Part shown: positions 45,384 to 55,292 of the stretch, in pieces
Numbering within the stretch: the stretch's first letter is position 1
Layout of the letters: every line of letters begins with the position of its first letter
NCBI GenBank assembly: GCA_018292915.2
Contig: JACVVK020000491.1
Coordinates: forward strand, 407,033-471,032
Source: Batillaria attramentaria
Taxonomy: Eukaryota > Mollusca > Gastropoda > Batillariidae
Direction: 5' to 3'
DNA: 64,000 nucleotides
Position numbers and translations under genes: made by a program
The notes under the pieces: model-generated
Told to the model about the DNA's origin: nothing
The model's database searches: none
What the model saw: only the letters and a program-made list of their open reading frames with translations

Positions 45384-47790
45384 TGATGATGATGATGATG
45401 ATGAAACGTTTTTTATTCAGGATAGAGCATTTAGGCATTGCTGCCTATCTTACATGCTGTCCTGCTATTCTACATTAAAGGGTATTGAGAAAAAAATCAA
45501 AACAAACAAACAAACAATAAAAGAGAGAGAGAGAGAGAGAGAGAGATAATCCGGTCTTTAAACTGAATGGACTTATTTTTAGTCATGCTATTGTTATTAT
45601 TAATATCATTATTTATCCTAATTTCTTATCAGAATTAGCAAGCGTATACTTTTATGTTGCGGTATTCTTAACCTTATTTTATATAGTGCAGAGAGGGCAC
45701 CAAAAGAAAATTTTCTGGTTTTTAACTGGACAATAAAGATGATTTAATTTGATTTTGATTTTTGATTTAAAAGAACTGGACATTTGTCCTGAATATTGTC
45801 CACTGTGGCACAGAAATGACCAGACATAATCATGCCTGTCTTTGTTAGTTTGTAAGAATGTAACTGGACATTAACTGGACGATTTGAATGAATCGGTCTA
45901 TATGAGTTTGACCAATGTCCGACGCGGACTCATGAGGCCCCGTGGAACTTGACAGACTTCAAGCTCAACACAGTACAGCCAATAGATAACTAAAGGGTCT
46001 CTCCATGGAAACTAGTCTCTGTCACGTATAATATAAATGCTAATATAAAACGCTGAGCCATTTGCATTCAGTCCCCAAGACAGCCTTGCTATTTTGCATG
46101 ACCAATGTGAGCGTTTCAACTTTCATGAATAATTCATTTATTCAGCATGCTACATTCATGATATTTTTCCTTCTCGCATGTGGCACCATTCACTTGGGCC
46201 GATCGTCAGGGAGTACTCTCTGGGTACCCCGGCTTCCTCCCCCTCTGCCTTGGAAATGTTCCGCCCACAACATGCGACAATAAATGCAATTCTAAATTCA
46301 AAAAGTTAAATTGCTGAGCTGACCCTACGTACCACGCGACTGTAATGTGTTCATGTCCAGCGTGTGAGAGAATGCGTGTGATTTATGTGAGCGTGTGTGT
46401 TGGGTTCAGTTCGCAGTGCTTTGAGCCAATTCAAGAAACTGGGTAAAGCACCTACACGATACACATATATATTCATTAATTACATTATATGTTATATTGT
46501 GGCTGTGACTCTGACCTGACCCACACTGATTCACATTTAAAAAAAATTAAAAGAATAGTGATGATATAAAGAGGATCTGAAGATTCTTCACGAAACAGGA
46601 AAAATTGTTGTAAGGGCAGGGACCTGTCACAACTAATGCAAGTTTTCTTAGTGGCGTTACTGCTGACTCAGAGATTGCAAAGACCTTACATTATAACAAC
46701 TGATCCTTGACAGATTATTCATTTTTGAATTTTCATTAAACTTCACACTCACAGCAACAACAACACACACACACACCACACACACACACTTCCTTTCCCC
46801 ATCCCATGGAGGGACGAAAGAGAGAGAAAGACAGAGAGATGACCATAACATTCTTTTAACTTCGCCCGGGTTGATTTAAGCGAGAGACACACAGACGGAT
46901 GGACAGAGAAAGAAAGGGATGTGTGTGTATGTGTGTGTGTGTGTGTACTGTTCTGAGTGTGTGTGAGAGAGAGGGGAGGGGGGGTGGTGGGAGAGAGAGA
47001 CTTTCTGCAACACAAATATTTCTCACTCCTGCGACGCAGTACGTGTGCTAAAGTGTCTGAATCTTATTATTCATCATGCAGAGGCACACCGACTTCCTAA
47101 AACCCGGGCCCGCACCACCGGGGACAGACAGGCCTCATTTGCAAATCAGCTCATTAGTATGCATGAGGGTCTCGCAGCGCAGGCTGGCCATAAACGACAT
47201 GAAAGCCCCCGCAGCTCATTGCCTATTCAACAAGAAAGTCACCAGCACCCCAGCTTGCATTTCACAAGTGTGGGAAAGGGAATGTACGCGAAGGGCCGCC
47301 TCAACATAAAGCCCGATTATATTTTATCAGAAATGTTAGGTGTATACACAAAGGAAAATAACTTAACAGGTACCTGTGTACTAGCAGCAGTACATTTCCT
47401 ATTTAAAATACAAGAACAGCAAAAAGGCCCAAACTTGTGAAGCATGTCGCAATGTTTTTCACTTTGCATGCAATTTAAATCTGATGACACACAGTCACTG
47501 GTGATTCTGTACATCACCATGAGATGTCACTACAGTAAAATATATACCTTTTACGAACCCAAACCACAACACAAATAGTGAAAGATTACCTACCACATGT
47601 TTTACTTACAAATTCATACAGTTACATCAGTTTTAATTCAGAAATATTGGTTCATGTATGACAGGTAACACTGCACTGTTAAAGGGTAGAAGATTAGCGA
47701 GAGTGGAGGAGTAAGTTGCAGTTGAACAGAAGAATTCAACAATATATAACATTACCAGACCATAACTTTTTTTTGTGAACGGTCACAGAG

Positions 47791-47844
<54 letters not shown>

Positions 47845-48301
47845 TGTGTGTGTGTGTGTGTGTTGCCTGAGGGGTCTTGGAGAAGGAGGACTCTCATCAA
47901 TATTAATGCACCACGACAGTCGACAGCGTCTGCTCTTTGCTCCCTGTGATGTGCGCTCACACATTTTTATTGAAAATTCTATCTCGGCTTTCAATACACA
48001 TGAGGGGGCTCATGAAACATTCATGAGGCTGACTGTTATTCCGCCATCAAAGCGGCTTGAATAATTTGTACAGCAACGCCACTGCATTTCAACGTGTGGC
48101 ATATATTGTATACAGTCAGGCGAGACACTGAGACAGGAAACCTTCTATGCAACAGTCAGAAGTGAAATGACTATCGACTGTAACAGCATGAGTGTGACGA
48201 TAAAAAAAGTGTCATGAAGCTGATCTAAGTTTTAGGGAAGACGTGTGGTAGGTTGGGGGGGTGGGGGGGTGAGCAACTAGTTAGATCACTATTTTGTGCA
48301 T

Positions 48302-48353
<52 letters not shown>

Positions 48354-51300
48354 GCAACTATTCTCAAGATCCTATGGTTCCACATCACAAAGACAGGAAG
48401 TCAGTTCGACTTATTTAAAATAAAGTATTAAAAATAACACACTAAGCTGTTTCATCCGATGCTCCATTGAAGGAAATACCTTGCACTACTAATACTATTG
48501 TTTTAAAAAAAAAGTACTGTCATTTCCTGCTGCATGCATCATAATGAGACCAGTGAAGCGAACTGTCACCAAGTGTTAGTCTTAGACCCACAGCAATAGC
48601 ATACACACTGAGGTTTCGCAATGGTGCTGTGAAACCCTAGCACGTTGTGCACGTGTACAGACATGCTTGCCATGTATACCAGTATACAGTGCACTTCCCC
48701 ACTGTTAAACTAAAAAGAACAGGCCCATCAGGCTGGGGAATTGCTGAAGAAAAAAAAAAAGACTGAAACCTAGATTGGGGTGCAGAGGCAGCGCCCTGCC
48801 GGGGAAACACAGGGGGCGGTGCCCCATTTAAGAGAACAAATTTTAGCATTTCTAAAGGCATTTAGTAGCATCTCCTGGCACCCAAAAGTAAAATACTGCC
48901 TTGGTACTAACATGCAAGTCTTGAAAAATGAAATATGGCAGTACTTGTATCATGATATTGTGTGCATCGTTTTTTCCCCCCTTCCATTTCTTTGGCTGAA
49001 ACTTTGATTTTTTGGCTGAAAGGATAGGAAATTTGGCTGAAAATCGCCAAATGACTGAAAATTCCCCAGCCTGGTCCATCATATAATTTGTAGGTCCACA
49101 ACACTTTTAAAGTTTTAACAAAACACTTGCTCAAACCAGGCTCTGTTGGACGCTTGATTCATGCGATATTTGTCCACACCAACATCTGATCAAAAGTTGC
49201 ATTAATCTGTTGTACTAACACTAGTATAGTCCTAATGTTAAAACCTCTACGTTCATAACGCCGCTGAGATGGAAAACTGCTGCTTTCGAAGCTCCAAGGT
49301 TGTTTACCAGATAGAAGGAGGTTTCATTTGGCCATCACAACCCGTTTTCGCGACTTTGCAGCTTCTACAAGTAGAGACATGCGACTTTGTTTGAGCCTAC
49401 AGTCCATTTCTGAACAGACTTTTCTAAAGGCATTTAGTAAGGGCAAGGCAAGGCAGCTTACCGCAGCAGTCCTGAAACTGAATTGGCCCTCAAAATCGGA
49501 ATGCAAGTAACGCCGAAAAAATTGACAAGCGGGGGGGGGGATATCGAGTGACGAAGTTCTACGGCTATGATTTTTTAATTACTTTTCGATTTTTTTTTCC
49601 GCGGAGATTTTTTTAGAACAGCGGAGATTTTTTTTAAAGACAGCAGAACGGCGGAACTGTTGTCATCCCTGAACACTGCCTGCTCAGTACGCGGTACGCT
49701 TGAACTAGAACAACATTCACACTGACCAGAATCAACACAATGATTTCAGATGCCATATTGTGACCCAAGTGGCTGATTCTGAAGCACATTCGATGAAAAG
49801 TTTTCTATGTATGCTGTTGTATGCCTGTCACATGTATTGGGACTTCAATAATGTAATAATCATTAAAATGATTAATACTGTCTTACTAAAGTAAATCTGG
49901 TGCCGTTATTGAGCAACCCAGTTCTGAATTTGACTTTTAACGCTACAATACATACATGTAGCATCATCACTGAATGTGATCTGTGTCTAATGACATCTCT
50001 GATAAACACTTTAGTCATTACTGATTATTCACTCACTTGTTAGCACCATTCATTTCTAGCTTCCCTTCTCATAAAGCTTTTCTACACTGCCACTGGAATT
50101 GGCGTACCAAGTGCGCGGCATGCAGAACGAATGCAGAGTTTACACACCAGCAACTGACATTACAGTGACGCCATGCCATCTTTTGTTTGACAGCACGTTC
50201 CACTGATCATCTACACTTTGATCAAATGTTTCATTGGTCAAGTACTGGACAGACCCTCCCCCCCCCCCCCTGCAAAAAGCTTACAAATTATACAGCCGAG
50301 ACACGTATAAATTTATAAAAACACCGGCCCCCGTAGTGTAGTGGTTAGCACTTCGGACTATGGACCGGGAGACCCGGGTTCGAATCCCAGCCGAGACAAG
50401 CGGGATTTTTCCTACCTAGGTCGGCTCCTACCCAGAGCGGGCGTGCTATGGGCCCAATGGGGAGGCTGTTGCCACACAGCCGAGTTCCACCCACTTCACG
50501 GGTGCGACTTTGGGGGTGCTTCCCTTGCTATGACACGTCTTATGATGTGGATGATTACACGGCCGGCACCGCAGGTGCCGTAGTTCCCGGGCCTGGTGAA
50601 CGCCGGGATATTTATGACAGGAAGCGTGGAATGCGGCCCTGTCCCGCAGTCCCAAACCACATGGACCTCCATAGCATCATCTTACCATCATCCTCATCTC
50701 CATCATCATGCATAATAAAAATTGCCCCAGCCTTCGAGCCCTCCGTGGATTCCACCCATGACCTGGGAGGAACACCACTGGAGCTGGCAAAAAAGAGTTG
50801 GGGCAGCAAAAAAAAAAAAAAAACAAAAAAAAAAATTTATAAAAACAATTATTGCAATTCCCATTCCTATGAAAGAATGGGAAGGTACAGGATATATGTG
50901 GCTATAGTGAAGCTGTATACATGCAGGTAAAATGGGTGGAAGCGTACATTACATACATGTACGACAGATATATATATATACTTACAGTTTTGTCATCTGC
51001 ACTCTCCATTGTGCTCGAGTCTCCCTTGACATCACCATTCATGACGCCAACTGGAAGAGTAGAAAAATTCCCATAATCATTACAATTAACTGGAATAAGT
51101 TAACCAAGGAAAAAAAGTGCAACTACAACAAACTTGCAACGGATAGCCTTCTTTTATACATGTATATGTACATGTACTGTAAAAATAGCACCTTAGACTT
51201 AGAGTTAGACACAGTCAGTCCTGTGACCGTGCAATTACTTTTCTAGTGGCACTAGCCCTAAAGCATAGTTTTCCAATGGTTTTGAATTTGAACTTACACT

Positions 51301-52218
51301 AAGTTACAGGAGGTGGTCATCTGTCACTTGTAAACTTCTACAAAAAGCAGCTGATGTACAAAGATTACAAATAACTTTTCCTAAGTCAAGTTCCTCTGCT
51401 TCAAACTGCTCTGCTGGAAAAATAGCGACATTTTGCTGCACAATTATACTTTCCACAGTGGTGCACTGCTTTCCGTAATTATTTTTTGAAACAACAACAA
51501 AAGGCAACAATATTTCTGTACACTGTTTAGTCATATTTCGTCTTTTACTGGTGGAAACTGAAAGTTGACTGGAACAGTTTTTGTGCTCAGTGAACATTCC
51601 AAATCAACATTGTAGAGAATATCAGTCACAAGTGAGCGGCTTATAATCAAATTCATTTGTTACTGTTTATTTAATTTGTGCTCTATATCTCGGGTATCGT
51701 GACGGTACATCTAGTAATGAAGTAAGCACCTCCGTACTTCAGCGAAAGCGACGCCTGCTTTCGTTTTTAGGTCAATCCTCAATAAGGTGTTCGGACACTT
51801 CTTAGCTTCTTACAATCTCTTATCACACATCACTTATTATACAGTCTGTTTCGGCGCCGTCTCTGGTCTAAAAAAATGTGCACTGACACTTATTTCCCGA
51901 GAAAAGTCTCCGTCTGGCGCTGTTTTTATGCACGTGCTGCTATATTTTGGCTCCACCGTCCTGACCTCGTTTGCATGCATACGACACGCCTTGCTAGCGA
52001 CACCAACGCTCTAAACTTCCACCACACAAACTGGCATGTTTGCTAAACTCCATCTAGGGCATCCGTATTCCTACCCCTGCACGCATCGTGCTAGGGAACA
52101 GCGCGATTCAAAAGAAGCACAATATAAGAAGTCCAGAATAACGTAATCAATTATGCTAACATTAAATTATGAATATGTAAGATTTACCACCTTCATTCTC
52201 ATTTGGTAATTCCGCCAT
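38577..52218 (-). CDS. POU2F1: POU class 2 homeodomain transcription factor (Oct1/Oct2-like)
   Basis: Minus-strand exons: 52188-52218, 50986-51050, (candidate micro-exon 42970-43003), 42759-42889, 42127-42345, 41450-41699, 40778-41062, 39883-39952, 38577-39508. The start reads [10 protein letters not shown]. The N-terminal half is glutamine-rich (13-Q run; Q/P-rich exon 40778-41062), as in Oct1 activation regions. Exons 39883-39952 and 38577-39508 carry the POU-specific domain ([37 protein letters not shown]) and homeodomain ([35 protein letters not shown]), diagnostic of class 2 POU factors that bind the octamer ATGCAAAT. Rough size is 670 aa, with POU-specific about 339-412 and homeodomain about 439-498. 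The exon 41450-41699 frame is doubtful (see findings). Symbol POU2F1 versus POU2F2 cannot be decided in an invertebrate. Confidence 0.9.
39978..40075. repeat. tatagcgc dispersed repeat with poly-A
   Basis: gatgatgatgatgatggctg, ttgtatagcgctacaa and atgctcacggtgcctt resemble 24987-25060, then a run of A. A weaker relative lies at 32366-32440. The class is unknown; it is in the POU2F intron 39953-40777. Confidence 0.55.
41367..41408. repeat. (CA)n microsatellite
   Basis: CA run in the short POU2F intron 41063-41449. A second CA-rich stretch is at 41878-41955. Confidence 0.95.
42430..42600 (-). mobile_element. SINE family 2, 3' half, diverged (minus)
   Basis: The minus strand shares, with changes, tgtgggtccacata, catcctcatc, atgcataaga and gtggaat/accaccc-like sequence ending in poly-A, matching the 3' half of 50324-50832. 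It lies in the POU2F intron 42346-42758. Confidence 0.6.
42970..43003 (-). CDS. POU2F1: Candidate 34-bp micro-exon of POU2F
   Basis: The minus strand has a strong acceptor (tgtccccttcctgcag) and strong donor (gtaaga) around a 34-base segment that reads [11 protein letters not shown]. Its length shifts phase by one, exactly what is needed to join exon 50986-51050 (phase 0) to exon 42759-42889 without a stop. The peptide itself is not recognised from other POU2F proteins, and exon 42759-42889 then starts in a frame ([11 protein letters not shown]) that looks less natural than the neighbouring frame ([19 protein letters not shown]). Confidence 0.45.
43388..43690. repeat. (GA)n, (CA)n and (GT)n microsatellites
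   Basis: GA/CA compound at about 43383-43438 and a GT run at 43609-43684 followed by poly-G. They lie in the long POU2F intron. Confidence 0.95.
44410..44961. mobile_element. Family B element carrying a nested insertion
   Basis: The ends caggctggggaatt and the complementary cagttccccagcctg are flanked by taagac at 44404-44409 and 44962-44967, a perfect 6-bp duplication. The internal order matches 48729-49073, but it is interrupted by the family E element. Confidence 0.85.
44521..44715. mobile_element. Family E DNA element nested in family B
   Basis: Inverted ends cagggttgcacattt and aaatgtgcaaccctg, length 195 bp. Flanked by aaatct at 44515-44520 and 44716-44721, a perfect 6-bp duplication. 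It contains repeated ggacaaagtgtcctgg-like motifs. Related ggacatttgtcct motifs occur at about 34800, 45780 and 59665. Confidence 0.85.
45332..45770. repeat. (GT)n, (GAT)n, (GA)n and LINE-like tgattttgattt tail
   Basis: GT run 45332-45371, GATGAT run 45385-45403 and GA run 45523-45546; ggacaataaagatgatttaa with tttgattttgattt at 45728-45770 resembles the 3' tail of a retrotransposon. No gene. Confidence 0.75.
46055..46170. promoter_or_regulatory. Octamer-containing segment in POU2F intron
   Basis: A perfect octamer ATTTGCAT at 46060-46067, a near match ttttgcat at 46092-46099, and homeodomain-like taattcatttatt at 46131-46143. The surrounding sequence is non-repetitive. Regulatory function is inferred only from these motifs. 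Confidence 0.35.
47085..47230. promoter_or_regulatory. Second octamer-like cluster in POU2F intron
   Basis: The palindromic atttgcaaat lies at about 47139-47148, followed by cattagtatgcatgag. The segment is complex, without repeats, and is unlike the repeat-rich surroundings. It could be an intronic enhancer or an alternative first exon. Confidence 0.3.
47794..48350. repeat. (GT)n at 47794-47862 and (CA)n at 48304-48350 around a complex segment
   Basis: Two microsatellites flank 47880-48110, a non-repetitive segment with attaatgcacc, ttttattgaaaatt and catgaaacattcatgag. No open frame stands out. Confidence 0.7.
48729..49073. mobile_element. Family B element, full copy
   Basis: Ends caggctggggaattgctga and gaaaattccccagcctg. 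Flanks gcccat and gtccat form a 6-bp duplication with one difference. It is the uninterrupted relative of 44410-44961. Confidence 0.85.
50324..50832 (+). mobile_element. Full-length tRNA-derived SINE, family 2
   Basis: The head gtagtgtagtggttagcac (A box) and gggttcgaatcccagc (B box) are tRNA-like. The body runs to an A-rich tail. Flanked by aaatttataaaaaca at 50309-50323 and 50833-50847, a perfect 15-bp target duplication, so the insertion is fairly recent. The 3' half recurs at 34575-34765 and 42430-42600. It lies in the POU2F intron 43004-50985 (or 42890-50985). Confidence 0.92.
51051..52187 (-). other. POU2F first intron, no repeat recognised
   Basis: No gene, transposon or long microsatellite was recognised. 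The right part (51700-52060) is richer in C and G and could hold promoter-proximal elements. Confidence 0.5.
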
Positions 52219-52256
52219 TTTGAATAATAATTCTCCGGAGAATGGCGGAAACTAAT
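52200..52256. promoter_or_regulatory. Head-to-head start sites with mirrored YY1-like motifs
   Basis: The POU2F start codon (minus, 52218) and a plus-strand ATG at 52242 are 24 bp apart. The sequence is ttccgccatt...aatggcggaa, an inverted pair of ATGGCGGAA with an ATTCTCCGGAGAAT palindrome between. ccgccattttg fits the YY1 consensus. Confidence 0.55.
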
Positions 52257-53384
52257 CAGACAGAAATCAACGAAGAACGTCGCCCTCTGCACTCACAAGC
52301 AAACAAATCTGAAGGCAGTGAGCAGTGTCATTCAGCATTCTTTGCTTACCGTTTCACTTTCCCAAAGCGTCTTCCGACCAGGTTTCGGGAACTTGTCGTC
52401 TTGTCGGACAAACCCGAGAGCAAACTCCGTGCTGGAGATGTGGCCTGTGATTGGTTATAAATGCAAATTTCAAATGTCGAACACGAAGCAAGAAGAGCAT
52501 TTATATTATTAATATAAAATATCAATATACTTTTATTTCGTTTATATCAAAAGTAGAGCAATACTTTTTTTTATATGTATACATTTTCTGCCGAATCACT
52601 GTTGCAAGCAGACGATCAGCATGTCAGAACCACCGAGGAGCGACACGTTCCGAAAAAAAATGGTCCACTTACCTCCGGCATAGATTGTTCAGGAGAGTTG
52701 CTGACCAAGGAAAAGTCAAACTCCTGCTATCTATCAATCAAAATTTTGACCTGAAGTTTTAATCTGTATGATGTACCGTTGATTTTTAATCTTCGCCATA
52801 CCTTGTGCATGCACCCACTTCACCCAAACGGCATATCTCGTCAGTGAGGGCGTCGCGAAAGGGCTGGCCAAAAATCGTGTGATTTTGATTTTAAACAAAC
52901 AACTAATTAAAATGAAAATGCTGTATAATTATGTTGCAGGACGTCAGGTGATGACATGTCAAATATTAGCAGGACCAGAGATATACATAACAGATGTATG
53001 TATGTCTCGGGCAGGACATACATCGTGTGTGTATGTCTCGGTAACCTAGAAACCTCAAGGGTGGCAAGCAAGTCTTATGAACAAGTGACGATTCCGAATA
53101 CTTTGCAGATTTTTAGCTCTTGTCCTCATCTTTTGTGTGCGTGTTCTGATTGTTTCAGTCCAGAAACATACAGACATGCATAAATGGAATGGATGTTGGT
53201 GTTGAGCAAAACAATGTTTTTCCTTGCGAGTGTTCATTGCAAACATTTCTTTTGTCTTACTTTTGTATAGAGACACACTGAAGCAGGTTGTGGGGCATGA
53301 AGTGATAGAGTTGATGGTGAACATTGTTGAGAACCAGGACAAATGTCAAAACAAGCTTCTGGAGAACCTTACAGACTGCTCGTA
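52242..53384 (+). CDS. Candidate unrecognised gene, head to head with POU2F
   Basis: Three open pieces look coding but are not confidently joined. 52242-52460 begins MAETNQTEINEERRPLHSQA and ends in a stop at 52458-52460 if unspliced. 52595-52750 has a frame with ADDQHVRTTEERHVPKKN and GELLTKEK. 53264-53384, after a gtatag acceptor at 53263, reads DTLKQVVGHEVIELMVNIVE, NQDKCQNKLLENLTDCS and stop. The last piece has the look of a real terminal exon with a helical segment. Exon joints in between are not clear (donors are weak), and I recognise no family. The short spacing to POU2F supports a bidirectional promoter. It could also be a decayed gene. Confidence 0.35.
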
Positions 53385-53923
53385 ATGCGGTTTTTCTCTG
53401 GTTCACGTTTGGCACTTGGTGAACCAGTAGTGGAAAGTTTGGATTTAGTTTGGAACGAAGTAGTGGCCGGTTCAGATCTCAGCACCGAACTCACAGACAT
53501 TATTCACAGCACTGCTTGCACTTGAAACCGTACAAGACAAAAACTCAAAATCCTCAGGTTTTGTAGAGCCATGAAGGTAAGTCGTAAAGCACAATCTCGT
53601 TGAAAGAAGGAAAATGTTTCCCTACACCTGTGAGGCTGTTTTATATTACATGTGCATTCCTGTTTTGCAGCTTGGCTTTCTTGACTGCATTTTGCATAGT
53701 CAGTTTTGAAAAATAACTGAAATCAGGAGAAAAAATGGAATGCTTTTGTATTTAATTGTATAAAATGAATTATTTGACCATAGCAAAACTTTAGATGTAT
53801 ATGGTACAAGCAGCAGAAGACTGAAAAGTCCTCCAGGTCAGATGTTCAAAAATGCTGAACAGGTTACAGGACATAAAACACAGATCAGGCAGCAGGCAAT
53901 CCAGAAAATCATGGAACAGGTCT

Positions 53924-53929
53924 TTTATT
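53924..53929 (-). terminator. Polyadenylation signal of CENATAC
   Basis: The plus strand tttatt gives AATAAA on the minus strand, about 660 bases after the CENATAC stop codon. Confidence 0.55.
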
Positions 53930-54589
53930 CATTCAATGACAGCTAAACAAAGCAGTCAAAAGCATCACTGCATCCAGTCTTCACTAAAAAAAATAAAATA
54001 GAAAATACAGGTCTGCAAAATGCCATTCCAATACCTATACAATCATGTATGTTCTCAAACATTTCCAATGTTGACAAAACATTGCTCTGATACGCTATAC
54101 AAGTAGCCCAGACGGATGCGATGAAGCAGCAAATGGGCAGACTGCAGGAAGCGAACAGAGCCCTGAAAAAGCAACTATGCCCAGTCCTGTTAGAGACAGG
54201 TATGGCCATCGGTCGAGACGGTGTTTTTTTTCCCCCCGTCTACTTTGTATATTCCAGAGGTTGCTCAGGAGGCTCCATCCATAACTGACACAGCCTGCAG
54301 CTGCACTCACGCTGATCTCTCAAGACTGGACTATTGTAACACTGACAGTGTCCTCTGGGGACTATACTATCCGTCACTGTAAAACACATGGTGGATCTAA
54401 GCCACACAGATCTCAGTTTTAATGTTATTTCCATAGTAATGGAACAGCATCATAGGACAGGCTAGATTTTCCACGTTCATAGACAAGTTTCTCTGGCGCA
54501 AACGCACATCACTGCAGACTGCTGCTGTTTGCTACAAGTGTAAGAAACAAGACATTTTGCTTCCATTTGTTGCAGCAAGAAAAGCAACA

Positions 54590-55292
54590 TTACTTGTGGT
54601 ATTTTTGCTTTAACAACACTGGAGTAGACAACAGTTTTGTGGCAAGAGAAACACCTGATGAGTTGAGCCCATCCGAGTTCTGGGGTTGTCTTCGTCTTTG
54701 GTATGGCATCACGTATGGGTTCACATCAACTGATCTTCCTGACACAGGAACAAAACCTTCATATTCTTCCATTGGAACAGAGGCGTTAAACTTCGACACT
54801 GTCCTAGATTGTTCACTGGGGATTCCGACACCATCTTCTGAAAAGATGTTTGCTGGTGGCATGAGAGAAGTGTCTGTCCGGGTGAAAGGCTTTTGGTTGT
54901 GGCTTTGGTATGACCTTTGGTTGGAATACCCCCCATCAGGCACAAATCCATGTGCCACATCATAAAACTGACCGCTGTAAGGAGTTTGAGTATAAGAGCC
55001 AGTTTCACCCTGCCAAACAGGGGAATACATATCTGCTGACAAGCCACTGCTACCATTAGTAATGGTACATGAAGCATCATTCATTCGACTCGTTTCTGTC
55101 ACTGACGCCTCCACAAATCCCGGGAAAGTGTCATGGGGAATATCTGTGCCTGGGTTCGCCCCTTTCTTGCGTTTGTATGGTACACAAACTGTGGCAGGTG
55201 ATGGCTGAGAAGAATCCAAGGATCCGCCTCCCTGAAGATCAGCTGATGTGATGGTAGCTGGAGCCGCTCGTTTTTCTTTCAAGAACTGACGA
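54590..55292 (-). CDS. CENATAC: CENATAC last exon: C-terminal extension
   Basis: A single 703-base open exon continues in phase after the conserved GRVWNHGRR module. It begins RQFLKEKR, where the vertebrate protein is near its end, and runs on with low-complexity sequence including RKKGANPG and [12 protein letters not shown]. It has no recognised domain. It is probably disordered. Confidence 0.85.

Noticed and set aside
50324..50420. Possible tRNA gene (A and B boxes)
   Set aside because: Part of a 509-bp SINE with target duplications and A-rich tail; the fold is not a canonical tRNA.
54095..54434. Minus-strand open frames downstream of the CENATAC stop
   Set aside because: They lie in the probable 3' UTR before the polyadenylation signal; no family similarity.
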